From NCBI GenBank assembly GCA_963709425.1, contig CAVPWG010000004.1:620001-684000 (forward strand): a stretch of DNA of 64,000 nucleotides, in the 5' to 3' direction. This document shows positions 15,433-37,175 of the stretch, one piece after another (the stretch's first letter is position 1; every line of letters begins with the position of its first letter). Made by a program: the position numbers and the translations under genes. Below the pieces are notes generated by a model that had not been told where the DNA came from, ran no database searches, and saw only the letters and a list, made by a program, of their open reading frames with translations. The DNA is from JAICJC01 sp963709425. Its GTDB lineage: Bacteria > Actinomycetota > Thermoleophilia > Gaiellales > JAICJC01.

Positions 15433-16439
15433 TACTCGCTCGTCTCCGGGGCAGGGGTCTCGGTGGCAGGGGTCTCCGGTGCCGCGGTCTCGGGCGCCGC
15501 GGTCTCGGGCGCCGCCGCCTCGGTCGTCGGAGGCGCCTCGTCGGTCGGCGGCGTGGTCGCCTCGGCCGGCTGCTCGGACGCGGCATCGGGCCGCCGCCGC
15601 GGACGGCGAGCTCCGCCGCCGCCTCCACCGCCGCCGCCTCCACCGGGGCCGTCACCGCCGGGCCGTGGCCGCCGGCCGCGGCCGCCGCCCTCGCGCCGTC
15701 CGGGCCGCGTCGGGCCGAGCTGCTCGAGCTCGCCCGGCAGCGCGCCGCGCCGGCGCCGGCGCGCGTCCACCTCGCCGAGCCGCGCGGCCCCGCCGTCGCG
15801 CTCGAAGCCCTCGGGCATGATCTCGCCCTTGTTGATCCACACCTTGACGCCGATCCGCCCGAAGGTGGTCTTGGCCTCGGCGAAGCCGTAGTCGATATCG
15901 GCGCGCAGCGTGTGCAGCGGCACGCGCCCCTCGCTGTACTGCTCCGACCGGGACATCTCAGAGCCGCCGAGCCGGCCGCCGCAGCGCACCTTCACGCCCT
16001 GTGCGCCCGACCGCATCGAGGAGCTCAGCGAGCGCTTCATCGCCCGCCGGAACGAGACGCGGTTCTGGAGCTGCTCGGCGATCGACTGGGCGACCAGCTT
16101 GGCGTCCAGCTCGGGGCGCTTGATCTCGGTGATGTTGACCTGGACGTTCTTGCCGGTCATGTCGTGCAGCTCGCGCCGCAGCGCATCCACCTCCGAGCCG
16201 GACTTCCCGATGACGATCCCCGGCCGAGCGGTGTAGATGTCGACAGTCACCCGCTGCTTGTCCTTGCGGATGTGGATGTCGGAGAGGCCGGCGTGCGCCA
16301 GCTTGCCGTAGATGTGGTCGCGGATGTGCACGTCCTCGAGGAGCGCGCCTGCGAACTCCTTCTTGGACGTGAACCAGTTCGACTTCCAGGTGTGGATGAC
16401 GCCGACCCGCAGGCCGCCGGGGTGAACCTTATGCCCCAT
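15432..16439 (-). CDS. rpsC: 30S ribosomal protein S3 with about 120-residue low-complexity C-terminal extension
   Basis: The protein has 335 residues; actinobacterial S3 usually has 220-280. The ATG at 16439 starts MGHKVHPGGLRVGV. The KH domain has RPGIVIGKSGSEVDALRREL, and the C-terminal domain AQGVKVRCGGRLGGSEM. After about residue 215 comes an Arg-rich segment, a run of about eleven Gly, and an acidic tail with repeated APET units ending PAPETSE. S3 helps form the mRNA entry site and its helicase activity. The start overlaps rplV by eleven bases. Confidence 0.95.
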   Translation of the reverse strand: MGHKVHPGGLRVGVIHTWKSNWFTSKKEFAGALLEDVHIRDHIYGKLAHAGLSDIHIRKDKQRVTVDIYTARPGIVIGKSGSEVDALRRELHDMTGKNVQVNITEIKRPELDAKLVAQSIAEQLQNRVSFRRAMKRSLSSSMRSGAQGVKVRCGGRLGGSEMSRSEQYSEGRVPLHTLRADIDYGFAEAKTTFGRIGVKVWINKGEIMPEGFERDGGAARLGEVDARRRRRGALPGELEQLGPTRPGRREGGGRGRRPRPGGDGPGGGGGGGGGGGARRPRRRPDAASEQPAEATTPPTDEAPPTTEAAAPETAAPETAAPETPATETPAPETSE

Positions 16440-17091
16440 CTTCGCTGGCCTCCTTGTCGGCCTCGGTGTCGGATTCGGGCTCTGCCGCTTCGGGCTCCGG
16501 CTCGGCAGCCTCTCCCTGTGCCTCGGGCTCCGGCTCGGGCTCGGCCTCGGCCTCGGCCGCAGCCTCGGGCGCCGCTGCCGCCTCGGGCTCGGACGTCGCC
16601 TCCGTCTCAGCTTCCGCAGACGGAGCGGCCCCGGCCGCCGGCTTCTTGGCACGCGGCTTGCGGCGCGGCTTGGGCTTCTCCTCCGGCTCCGGCTCGGGCG
16701 CGGGGCGCACCGGCCGGCGCTTGATCTCACCCGGCTGGGCCACGGCGAGGGTGATCGTGATGTGGCAGGTGCGCTTGCGGATGCGGTTCACGCGGCCACG
16801 GGCCCGGGCCCGCCAGCGCTTGAGGGTCGGGCCCTCGTCGGCATACGCCGCCCACACGATCAGGTCGTCTTCGTCGTGGCCCGCGTTGTTCTCGGCGTTG
16901 GCGATCGCCGACGCGAGCACCTTGCCGGCATCGCGGGCAGCCGCGCGCGGCTGGAACGCCAGGATCGAACGGGCTTCGACCGCCGGCTTGCCGCGGATGT
17001 GCTCGAGCACCAAGCGCGCCTTGCGCGCCGAGCAGCGCACGTAGCGGGCCTGGGCCCGCACCGTCTCGCGCTCTTGCTCCGCTACTGCCAC
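16429..17091 (-). CDS. rplV: 50S ribosomal protein L22 with about 95-residue acidic C-terminal extension
   Basis: The protein has 220 residues against about 115 for a typical L22. Residues 1-122 are a normal L22: ARYVRCSARKARLVLEHIRG and RWRARARGRVNRIRKRTCHIT (tip of the exit-tunnel hairpin). Residues 125-220 are basic (KPKPRRKPRAKKP) and then Ala/Glu/Pro-rich and acidic, ending EASEDGA. It starts 165 bases after rpsS, the largest gap in the S10 operon here. Confidence 0.95.
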   Translation of the reverse strand: MAVAEQERETVRAQARYVRCSARKARLVLEHIRGKPAVEARSILAFQPRAAARDAGKVLASAIANAENNAGHDEDDLIVWAAYADEGPTLKRWRARARGRVNRIRKRTCHITITLAVAQPGEIKRRPVRPAPEPEPEEKPKPRRKPRAKKPAAGAAPSAEAETEATSEPEAAAAPEAAAEAEAEPEPEPEAQGEAAEPEPEAAEPESDTEADKEASEDGA

Positions 17092-17160
17092 GAGTGCCTC
17101 TCCCCGTGGCGTCGGTTCGGATCTGGCGAGCGAAAACCAAGCGATGCGAGGACGCAGGGA

Positions 17161-17187
17161 GCGCCAATACTGAGGAAGTATTGGCGC
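17161..17187. other. Perfect 11-base hairpin in the rpsS-rplV gap
   Basis: GCGCCAATACT, a five-base loop GAGGA, and AGTATTGGCGC form a perfect inverted repeat. It lies in the 165-base gap (17092-17256) of an otherwise tightly packed operon. No T-run follows on either strand. AT content in the stem is higher than in the surroundings. It may be a dispersed repeat unit, an attenuator or an RNA processing site. Nothing else is recognised in this gap. Confidence 0.7.
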
Positions 17188-17256
17188 GACTGAGGATAAC
17201 GCAGCGCGCCGGTTTGCAGCCGCCAGAACGGGCCCGATGTTGCGGGGTGAGGCACG

Positions 17257-17537
17257 CTATCTGCCCTTCATCCTGGCGGTGCGGTCGTTGCCGTGGCCTC
17301 GGTAGGTGCGGGTGGGGGCGAACTCGCCGAGCTTGTGCCCGACCATCGACTCCGAGATGAAGACGGGCACGTGCTTTCGCCCGTCGTGGACCGCAATCGT
17401 GTGGCCCACGAACTCCGGAAAGATCGTCGAGGAGCGTGACCAGGTCTTGAGCATGCGCTTCTGGCGCGTCTCGTTCATCTCCTCGACCCGCTTCAACAGG
17501 CGGGGCTCCACGAAAGGCCCCTTCTTGCTCGATCGGC

Positions 17538-17541
<4 letters not shown>
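17257..17541 (-). CDS. rpsS: 30S ribosomal protein S19
   Basis: The product is 94 residues beginning MSRSSKKGPFVEPRLLKRV. TWSRSSTIFPEFVGHTIAVHDGRKHVPVFI and MVGHKLGEFAPTRTYRGH are diagnostic. S19 binds the 3' domain of 16S rRNA with S13. The ATG overlaps the rplB stop by four bases. The transcript then enters a 165-base gap with a strong hairpin before rplV. Confidence 0.97.
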
Positions 17542-18377
<836 letters not shown>

Positions 18378-18381
18378 GTGC

Positions 18382-18678
18382 CTACACCCCCGGTCCGAAG
18401 GCCTCGATGGTCTGGCCGGGGGCGACCGTCACGACGGCCTTCTTCCAGCCCGGGCGGGTGCCGCGCGTCATCCCGCGCCGCTTCGGCTTCGCCGGCACCT
18501 TGGAGACGTTCACGGCGATCACGTCGACCTCGAAGACGCTCTCCACGGCCTGGCGGATCTGGGTCTTGTGGGCGTCCGGATGCACGCGGAACGTGTACTT
18601 GCCGCGCTCGCCGATCATGCCGTAGCTCTTCTCGGACACGACGGGTGCGATCAGGACTGCGCGCGGATCGTCTCTCAT
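18382..18678 (-). CDS. rplW: 50S ribosomal protein L23
   Basis: The product is 98 residues from the ATG at 18678, overlapping rplD by four bases; the longer open frame upstream is a shadow of rplD. VLIAPVVSEKSYGMI and KYTFRVHPDAHKTQIRQAVESVF are L23 signatures, and KRRGMTRGTRPGWKKA forms the basic loop. L23 sits at the exit of the peptide tunnel. Confidence 0.96.
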   Translation of the reverse strand: MRDDPRAVLIAPVVSEKSYGMIGERGKYTFRVHPDAHKTQIRQAVESVFEVDVIAVNVSKVPAKPKRRGMTRGTRPGWKKAVVTVAPGQTIEAFGPGV

Positions 18679-19298
18679 GCCGAGCTCCCCTCGAGCACCG
18701 CGAGCGCCGCCTTGGTCACCACGAGCGATCGGGCCCACACGACCTCGGCGACCTCGAGCGTGCCGACGGGCACCACGTGGGTGCGGTGCAGGTTCCGGAA
18801 CGACTTCTCGAGCCCGTCCTCCCCGTCGGCCGTCACGACAACGAGCGGCGTCGCGAGCCCGTGCTCGGAGACGAGCTCGGCCGCCTTCTTCGTCTTCGGC
18901 TCGTCGAAGGTGCCCGCGTCGGCCACGACCAGCGTGCCGTCGGTCGCGTGCGCCGAGAGCGCGATCGAGAGCGCCTTGCCGCGGGCCTTCCTGTTGACCT
19001 TGCCGGTGTAGTTGCGCGGGTGCGGCCCGAACACCACGCCGCCGCCCGTCCACTGCGGGGCGCGCGTCGTGCCCTGGCGTGCGCGGCCCGTGCCCTTCTG
19101 CCGCCACGGCTTCGCTCGCCCGCCGGCGACGAGGCCGCGGGTCTTGGTGGAATGGGTGCCCTGGCGGCGAGCGGCCAGCTCGGCCGTCACGACCTGGTGC
19201 ACGAGCGCGTCGTTTCGGGGCAGGGCGAACACGTCGGCGGCGAGCTTGGCCTTCGCGCCGCCGGTGATGACCGCCGCTGTCGGGGCGGGAGGCGTCAT
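18675..19298 (-). CDS. rplD: 50S ribosomal protein L4
   Basis: The protein has 207 residues. The central loop STKTRGLVAGGRAKPWRQKGTGRAR and RAPQWTGGGVVFGPHPRNY reaches into the exit tunnel, where macrolide-resistance changes occur. In some proteobacteria L4 also represses the S10 operon. It overlaps rplC by four bases. Confidence 0.97.
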   Translation of the reverse strand: MTPPAPTAAVITGGAKAKLAADVFALPRNDALVHQVVTAELAARRQGTHSTKTRGLVAGGRAKPWRQKGTGRARQGTTRAPQWTGGGVVFGPHPRNYTGKVNRKARGKALSIALSAHATDGTLVVADAGTFDEPKTKKAAELVSEHGLATPLVVVTADGEDGLEKSFRNLHRTHVVPVGTLEVAEVVWARSLVVTKAALAVLEGSSA

Positions 19299-19930
19299 GC
19301 CTCGCTCCTGATCTCGACCACGCCGCCGACCGGCCCGGGGACGGCGCCCCGCACCAGGAGGAGGTTCCGCTCGGTGTCCACGTCGGCGACGCGCAGGCCG
19401 CGCTGGGTCACCCGCTCGTTCCCCATCTGGCCCGCCATGTGGATCCCCTTGAACACGCGCGCCGGATACGCCGAGGCGCCGATCGAGCCCGGCTTTCGCA
19501 CGTTGTGCGAGCCGTGGCTGACGGGGCCGCGGTGGAACTTGTGCCGCTTGATGGTGCCGGCGAAGCCCTTGCCCTTCGAGATGCCCGAGACCTTGACCGC
19601 CTCGCCCGGGGCGAACGCCTCGACCGTGACGGTGTCACCCGGCGCGAGGCCCTCGCCGGCGTTTCGAAACTCGATCAGCGTGCGGTGCGGGCCCACGCCG
19701 GCGCCCTTCAGGTGGCCGGCGCGGGGACGGGTGAGCTTCTTCTCCTTGCACGGCCCGAAGGCGAGCTGGACCGCCAGGTAGCCGTCGACGTCGGGAGTGC
19801 GCACGGCGACGACCGGGCACGGCCCGGCCTCGATGACGGTCACGGGCGTCACGCGCCCGGACTCCTCATCGAAGAGCTGGGTCATCCCGAGCTTCGTCCC
19901 GATGATGCCCTTGGTCGACGATGCGGTCAC
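19295..19930 (-). CDS. rplC: 50S ribosomal protein L3
   Basis: The protein has 211 residues. The start is the GTG at 19930, overlapping the rpsJ stop as GTGA. KGIIGTKLGMTQLFDEESG begins the fold, and FAGTIKRHKFHRGPVSHGSHNVRKPGSIG is the L3 signature with the Gln/Asn-region tip close to the peptidyl transferase centre. A very long open frame continues upstream through tuf and fusA but is a shadow. Confidence 0.96.
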   Translation of the reverse strand: MTASSTKGIIGTKLGMTQLFDEESGRVTPVTVIEAGPCPVVAVRTPDVDGYLAVQLAFGPCKEKKLTRPRAGHLKGAGVGPHRTLIEFRNAGEGLAPGDTVTVEAFAPGEAVKVSGISKGKGFAGTIKRHKFHRGPVSHGSHNVRKPGSIGASAYPARVFKGIHMAGQMGNERVTQRGLRVADVDTERNLLLVRGAVPGPVGGVVEIRSEA

Positions 19931-20235
19931 AGCTTGATCTCGATGTCGACGCCCGCGGGCAGGTCGAGCCGCATCAGCGAGTCGACCGTCTTCGGCGTCG
20001 GTTGGTGGATGTCGATCAGCCGCTTGTGCGTGCGGATCTCGAAATGCTCCCGCGAGTCCTTGTCCTTGAACGGGCCGCGGATGACGCAGTAGACGTTCTT
20101 CTCCGTCGGCAGGGGCACGGGCCCCGACACGGTGGCACCCGAGCGCTGTGCCGTATCGACGATCGAGCGCGCGCTCAGGTCGACCAGCGTGTGGTCGTAC
20201 CCCTTGAGGCGGATGCGGATCTTCTGCTGCGCCAA
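19927..20235 (-). CDS. rpsJ: 30S ribosomal protein S10 / NusE
   Basis: The product is 102 residues: RIRLKGYDHTLVDLSARSIVD and GPVPLPTEKNVYCVIRGPFKDKDSREHFEIRTHKR are diagnostic. Besides its 30S role, S10 binds NusB and NusG in transcription antitermination and coupling. It starts 12 bases after tuf and is the first gene of the S10 block. Confidence 0.97.
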   Translation of the reverse strand: MAQQKIRIRLKGYDHTLVDLSARSIVDTAQRSGATVSGPVPLPTEKNVYCVIRGPFKDKDSREHFEIRTHKRLIDIHQPTPKTVDSLMRLDLPAGVDIEIKL

Positions 20236-20247
20236 TCCCGTTCCCTT

Positions 20248-21438
<1,191 letters not shown>

Positions 21439-21464
21439 GTCTCCCGGTCTCCTTTTTCCGGCCC

Positions 21465-23570
<2,106 letters not shown>

Positions 23571-23583
23571 TGCTATCTGCCCT

Positions 23584-24054
23584 TTACCACCGGTAGTGGG
23601 CGAAGGCCCTGTTGGCCTGCGCCATCCGGTACATGTCGTCTTTGCGCTTGAACGCGCCGCCCTGCTGGTTGGTCGCGTCCAGGATCTCGCCTGCCAGCTT
23701 CTCGTCCATCCGCTTCTCGCGGCGCTGGCGGGAGAAGGTGACGAGCCAACGCACCGCCAGGGTGCGGGCCCGCCGCTGGGGCACCTCGATGGGCACCTGG
23801 TAGTTGGCGCCGCCGACCCGGCGCGAGCGCACCTCGAGCACCGGCGTCACGGACTTGACCGCCCGCTCGAGCACCTCGACCGGGCTCTGGCCGGTCTTTT
23901 CGCCGACGATGTCGAGCGCCCCGTAGACGAGGTGCTCGGCCGTCGACTTCTTGCCGTCGAGCATCACCCGGTTGATCACCTGGGCGACGAGCGTCGAGTC
24001 ATAGACCGGATCGCGCAGCAACGTGCGCGGAGTGATCTCCGCCCTGCGAGGCAT
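23584..24054 (-). CDS. rpsG: 30S ribosomal protein S7
   Basis: The protein has 156 residues beginning MPRRAEITPRTLLRDPVYDS. VINRVMLDGKKSTAEHLVYGAL and GGANYQVPIEVPQRRARTLAVRWLV are S7 signatures. S7 nucleates the 30S head near the E site. It lies three bases after rpsL. The length is normal. Confidence 0.97.
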   Translation of the reverse strand: MPRRAEITPRTLLRDPVYDSTLVAQVINRVMLDGKKSTAEHLVYGALDIVGEKTGQSPVEVLERAVKSVTPVLEVRSRRVGGANYQVPIEVPQRRARTLAVRWLVTFSRQRREKRMDEKLAGEILDATNQQGGAFKRKDDMYRMAQANRAFAHYRW

Positions 24055-24057
24055 GCC

Positions 24058-24432
24058 TTATCCGCCCGCCCGCTTCGCGCCGTACTTCGACCGCGCCTGC
24101 CGGCGATCGTTCACGCCGGAGGTGTCGAGCGCGGCTCGGATCACCTTGTAGCGCACACCCGGCAGGTCCTTCACGCGGCCACCGCGGATCAGGACGACGG
24201 AGTGCTCCTGGAGGTTGTGCCCCACGCCCGGGATGTACGCCGTGACCTCCATGTTGTTGGTCAGGCGGACGCGGCAGACCTTGCGCAGAGCCGAATTCGG
24301 CTTCTTCGGCGTCGTCGTGTAGACGCGCGTGCAGACGCCCCGCTTCTGCGGGGCGCCGCGCAGGTGCGGCGTCTTGGTCTTGGCGACCGCTTTCTGGCGG
24401 GGCTTTCGGATGAGCTGTTGGATCGTCGGCAT
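24058..24432 (-). CDS. rpsL: 30S ribosomal protein S12
   Basis: The protein has 124 residues. The decoding-centre loops read TTTPKKPNSALRK and RGGRVKDLPGVRY, so both lysines classically changed in streptomycin resistance are the sensitive-type residues. PHLRGAPQKRGVCTRVY is conserved. It is the first gene after the rpoC terminator, with a candidate -10 box TAGTGT at 24502-24507 about 70 bases upstream. Confidence 0.97.
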   Translation of the reverse strand: MPTIQQLIRKPRQKAVAKTKTPHLRGAPQKRGVCTRVYTTTPKKPNSALRKVCRVRLTNNMEVTAYIPGVGHNLQEHSVVLIRGGRVKDLPGVRYKVIRAALDTSGVNDRRQARSKYGAKRAGG

Positions 24433-24501
24433 ACTGCTGTCTACGCCCCCGCTGTGCGAGAGCAGGTAGGAGAGGCCGCGGGAATGCGGCCGCGACGGCG
24501 A

Positions 24502-24507
24502 ACACTA
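24502..24507 (-). promoter_or_regulatory. Candidate -10 box for the rpsL transcript
   Basis: TAGTGT on the minus strand lies between the rpoC terminator and the rpsL start. No convincing -35 hexamer is visible 17 bases upstream, so this is a weak call. A promoter in this gap is expected because the terminator separates rpsL from rpoBC. Confidence 0.35.
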
Positions 24508-24527
24508 GCACAGCATCCGCGCCGCGA

Positions 24528-24570
24528 GCCGGTTGCCGGAGAGGGATTGCGCCTCTCTCCGGCAACCGGC
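24528..24570 (-). terminator. Strong hairpin terminator after rpoC
   Basis: GCCGGTTGCCGGAGAG and CTCTCCGGCAACCGGC form a perfect 16-base stem with an 11-base loop, starting 12 bases after the rpoC stop on the minus strand. A further CGCGCCG/CGGCGCG pair flanks it. There is no T-run, as is common in GC-rich actinobacteria. It separates rpoBC from the rpsL operon. Confidence 0.85.
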
Positions 24571-24581
24571 CGGCGCGGGTG

Positions 24582-29090
<4,509 letters not shown>

Positions 29091-29163
29091 CGCGTCAGCT
29101 CCTCTTCATACAGAAATGTGGTGGTGGTTCGCATACACGACGGCTCACGATGCCGTTCCGGCA

Positions 29164-32802
<3,639 letters not shown>

Positions 32803-32963
32803 AGCGTCGCCTCCCGCGGGGCTAGTGGGGGAACTCAGGAGCGTGGTACCGGACCAAGGCGCAACCCCGAAGGTTAGCAGCGAGGAGCCTTGCCCGCAAA
32901 GGACAGGCGAACGCGCCGCCTGCGGACCGAATTTTCCTTCCCGCAGCGGCGCTATCTCGGGTC

Positions 32964-32991
32964 ACTATACCGCGCGTCCGCCCCAGGTCAA
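32964..32991 (-). promoter_or_regulatory. Sigma-70 type promoter of rpoBC
   Basis: On the minus strand TTGACC (32991-32986), a 16-base spacer and TATAGT (32969-32964) match the housekeeping consensus well. Transcription would start near 32957, leaving a leader of about 155 bases before rpoB. The leader (32803-32957) contains GC-rich inverted stretches but no recognised element; the remainder up to oppF (32992-33031) is featureless. Confidence 0.8.
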
Positions 32992-33031
32992 GCCAGCTTC
33001 GTGCCGAACGTCACATGTGCTGGGCGGTGCC

Positions 33032-35085
<2,054 letters not shown>

Positions 35086-35086
<1 letters not shown>

Positions 35087-36058
35087 CAGGCGAGCCGGAT
35101 CCGCGGGTCGAGCCAGGCGTAGGCGATGTCGACGAACGTGTTGGCCAGCACGATGAAGAACGCGCCGTAGACCACCGTCGCCATGATCACGGGCAGGTCG
35201 AGGTTGGTGAGCGACTGGTAGGTGAGGAAGCCGACCCCGTGGATCCCGAACACGACCTCGGTGAGGAGCACGCCGCCCGCGACCAGGGCGCCGAAGTCGA
35301 GGCCGAACAGGCTGACGAACGTGATCATCGACGTCCGCAGCGTGTGGCGCACGAGCACCCGGCGCTCCGAGATGCCCTTGGCCCGGGCGGTGCGCACGTA
35401 GTCCTCGTTCTGCACCTCGAGCAGGCTCGCGCGGAGCACCCGGGCATAGAGGCCGATGTAGAGCACCGACAGCGTGATCCACGGGATGACGAGGCCCTGG
35501 AACCACAGGAGCGGATCCTGCGTGAACGGCGTGTAGCCGAGCGCGGGCACCCAGCTGAAGACGAACGAGTCGTGGAACTCGTGCTGGGTGAGGAGGTTCA
35601 TCACCTCGCCCAGCCAGAAGACGGGCATCGAGATCCCGATCAGCGCCAGGATCATGAGCAGCGGGTCGAAGACGCTGCCCTTCAGCACCGCCGCCGCCAC
35701 CCCCATGACGATCGCCATCACCACCCAGATGACGGCTGCGCCGAACACCAGCGACAGCGTCGCCGGCGCCGCCGCGACGATCTCGGGAACCACGGCCTGG
35801 CCCTGGTTCGAGTACGACACGAGGTCGCGGGTGACGAAGAGCTTCTTCATCATGATGACGTACCGGATCGGGAACGGGCCGGTCGAGGCCGAACTGGTGC
35901 CTGATCTCCTTGAGGGCCGACGCGGACGGGTTTCGGCCCGCGATCTGGCGGGCCGGGTCGACGCCGGGCGTCTCGAAGAAGATCAGGAACACGAGGACCG
36001 TGATCACGAACATCACGAGCAGCGTCCAGAGCAGGCGGCGGATGATGAAGGTTCCCAT
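35086..36058 (-). pseudogene. oppB: Oligopeptide ABC transporter permease OppB/DppB, one frame break near 35871
   Basis: The N-terminal helix (MGTFIIRRLLWTLLVMFVIT) and FGLDRP are read from the ATG at 36058. After RPVP the frame is lost; removing one C in 35870-35872 gives RPVPIRYVIMMKKLF and an intact permease with about six membrane segments. RTARAKGISERRVLVRHTLR is the EAA loop that docks the ATPase. The length is 3n+1. Start and stop overlap oppC and oppD by one base each, so translation is coupled if the frame is whole. Confidence 0.85.
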
Positions 36059-37111
36059 CAGCCTCCGACGCGCAGCTTGGCGCGGGGATCGAGCGCGTCG
36101 CGGATCCCGTCGCCGAGCACGTTCAGCGCCAGCACGGTGAGGACGATCATGATCCCGGGGGCGATCGCCACCCACGGCCGGGTGTAGAGCAGGTTCTGGC
36201 CGTCGCTGATGATCGTGCCCCAGCTGGCGCTCGGCGGCTGCACGCCCACCCCGAGGAACGAGAGCGCCGCCTCGGTGAGGATCGTCGTGGCGATCATGAG
36301 CGGCAGCAGCACGATCACCACCGTGATCACGTTCGGCAGGATCTCCGAGAAGATCAGCCGCCGGTTGGACGCGCCCTGGGCGACGGCCGCCTCGACGAAC
36401 TCCTTCTCGACCACCGAGAGCACCGAGCCGCGAACGGGCCGGTACACGTACGGCACGTAGATGAAGCCGATGATGAGCGTCGGCAGCCAGAGGCTCGACG
36501 CGACGATGTGGATCGGTCCCAACTCGAGGCCGTTGGGCGCGGTCAGGAGCACGGTTCCAACGCAGATGGCGAACAGGATGACCGGAAACGCCCAGATCAC
36601 GTCCATCATCCGTGACAGGAGCGAGTCGGTGAGCCCCGAGTAGAAGCCGGCGATCAGCGCGAGGACGGTCGCGATCAGGCACGCGAGGAGCGCCGAGCCG
36701 ATCCCGATCTGGAGCGAGCTCCGGCCGCCGTAGAGCAGACGGGCCATGACGTCGCGGCCCTGCGCGTCGGCTCCCAGGAAGTAGTGGTGGACGTCCCAGG
36801 TGGGGCCGATCGGCGTCTCCCCCAGCTTCAGCACGCCGCCGCCCTGCTGCATGAGCGGCACCTCCTTGCCGTTCACGATCGTCGTCCCGTTCAGGTTGTT
36901 CTCGAACGGGTCGGTATGGGCGATGTGGTTCGCGTAGATCGGCGCGGCGAAGCTCGAGAGCAACGATCAGGATGAAGAGCACGAGCGCCGCGAGCGCGAT
37001 GCGGTTGCGGCGAAGCCGGCGGAAGGCAAGCGCCCACGGGCTGCGCCCGGCGATCGGATCCGGGCCATGGCCGGGGACGCCGGCCTGCGGCTCGAGCGCG
37101 ACTTCAGCCAT
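36058..37111 (-). pseudogene. oppC: Oligopeptide ABC transporter permease OppC/DppC, one frame break near 36963
   Basis: From the ATG at 37111 comes a cytoplasmic N-terminus, then RRNRIALAALVLFILIV, the first membrane segment. There the frame breaks; removing one base near 36963 gives LSSFAAPIYANHIAHTDPF and the rest of OppC, including ADAQGRDVMARLLYGGRSSL and the EAA-loop region VAQGASNRRLIFSEILPN. The length is 3n+1. It lies 64 bases after oppA with a strong hairpin between them, which could lower expression of the membrane part relative to the binding protein. Confidence 0.85.
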
Positions 37112-37129
37112 CTGCGATCACCTTACCAT

Positions 37130-37168
37130 CGGGGCGGGGCCGCCCCTGTGTGGAGCGGCCCCGCCCCG
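37130..37168 (-). terminator. 14-base hairpin between oppA and oppC
   Basis: CGGGGCGGGGCCGC and GCGGCCCCGCCCCG pair perfectly around an 11-base loop, directly after the oppA stop. Similar hairpins in binding-protein operons act as partial terminators or protect the 3' end of the binding-protein mRNA. There is no T-run. Confidence 0.7.
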
Positions 37169-37175
37169 TGAGCTC

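Noticed and set aside
17094..17360. Short plus-strand open frame across the rpsS-rplV gap
   Set aside because: No ribosome binding site or known motif; it spans the hairpin and enters rpsS.
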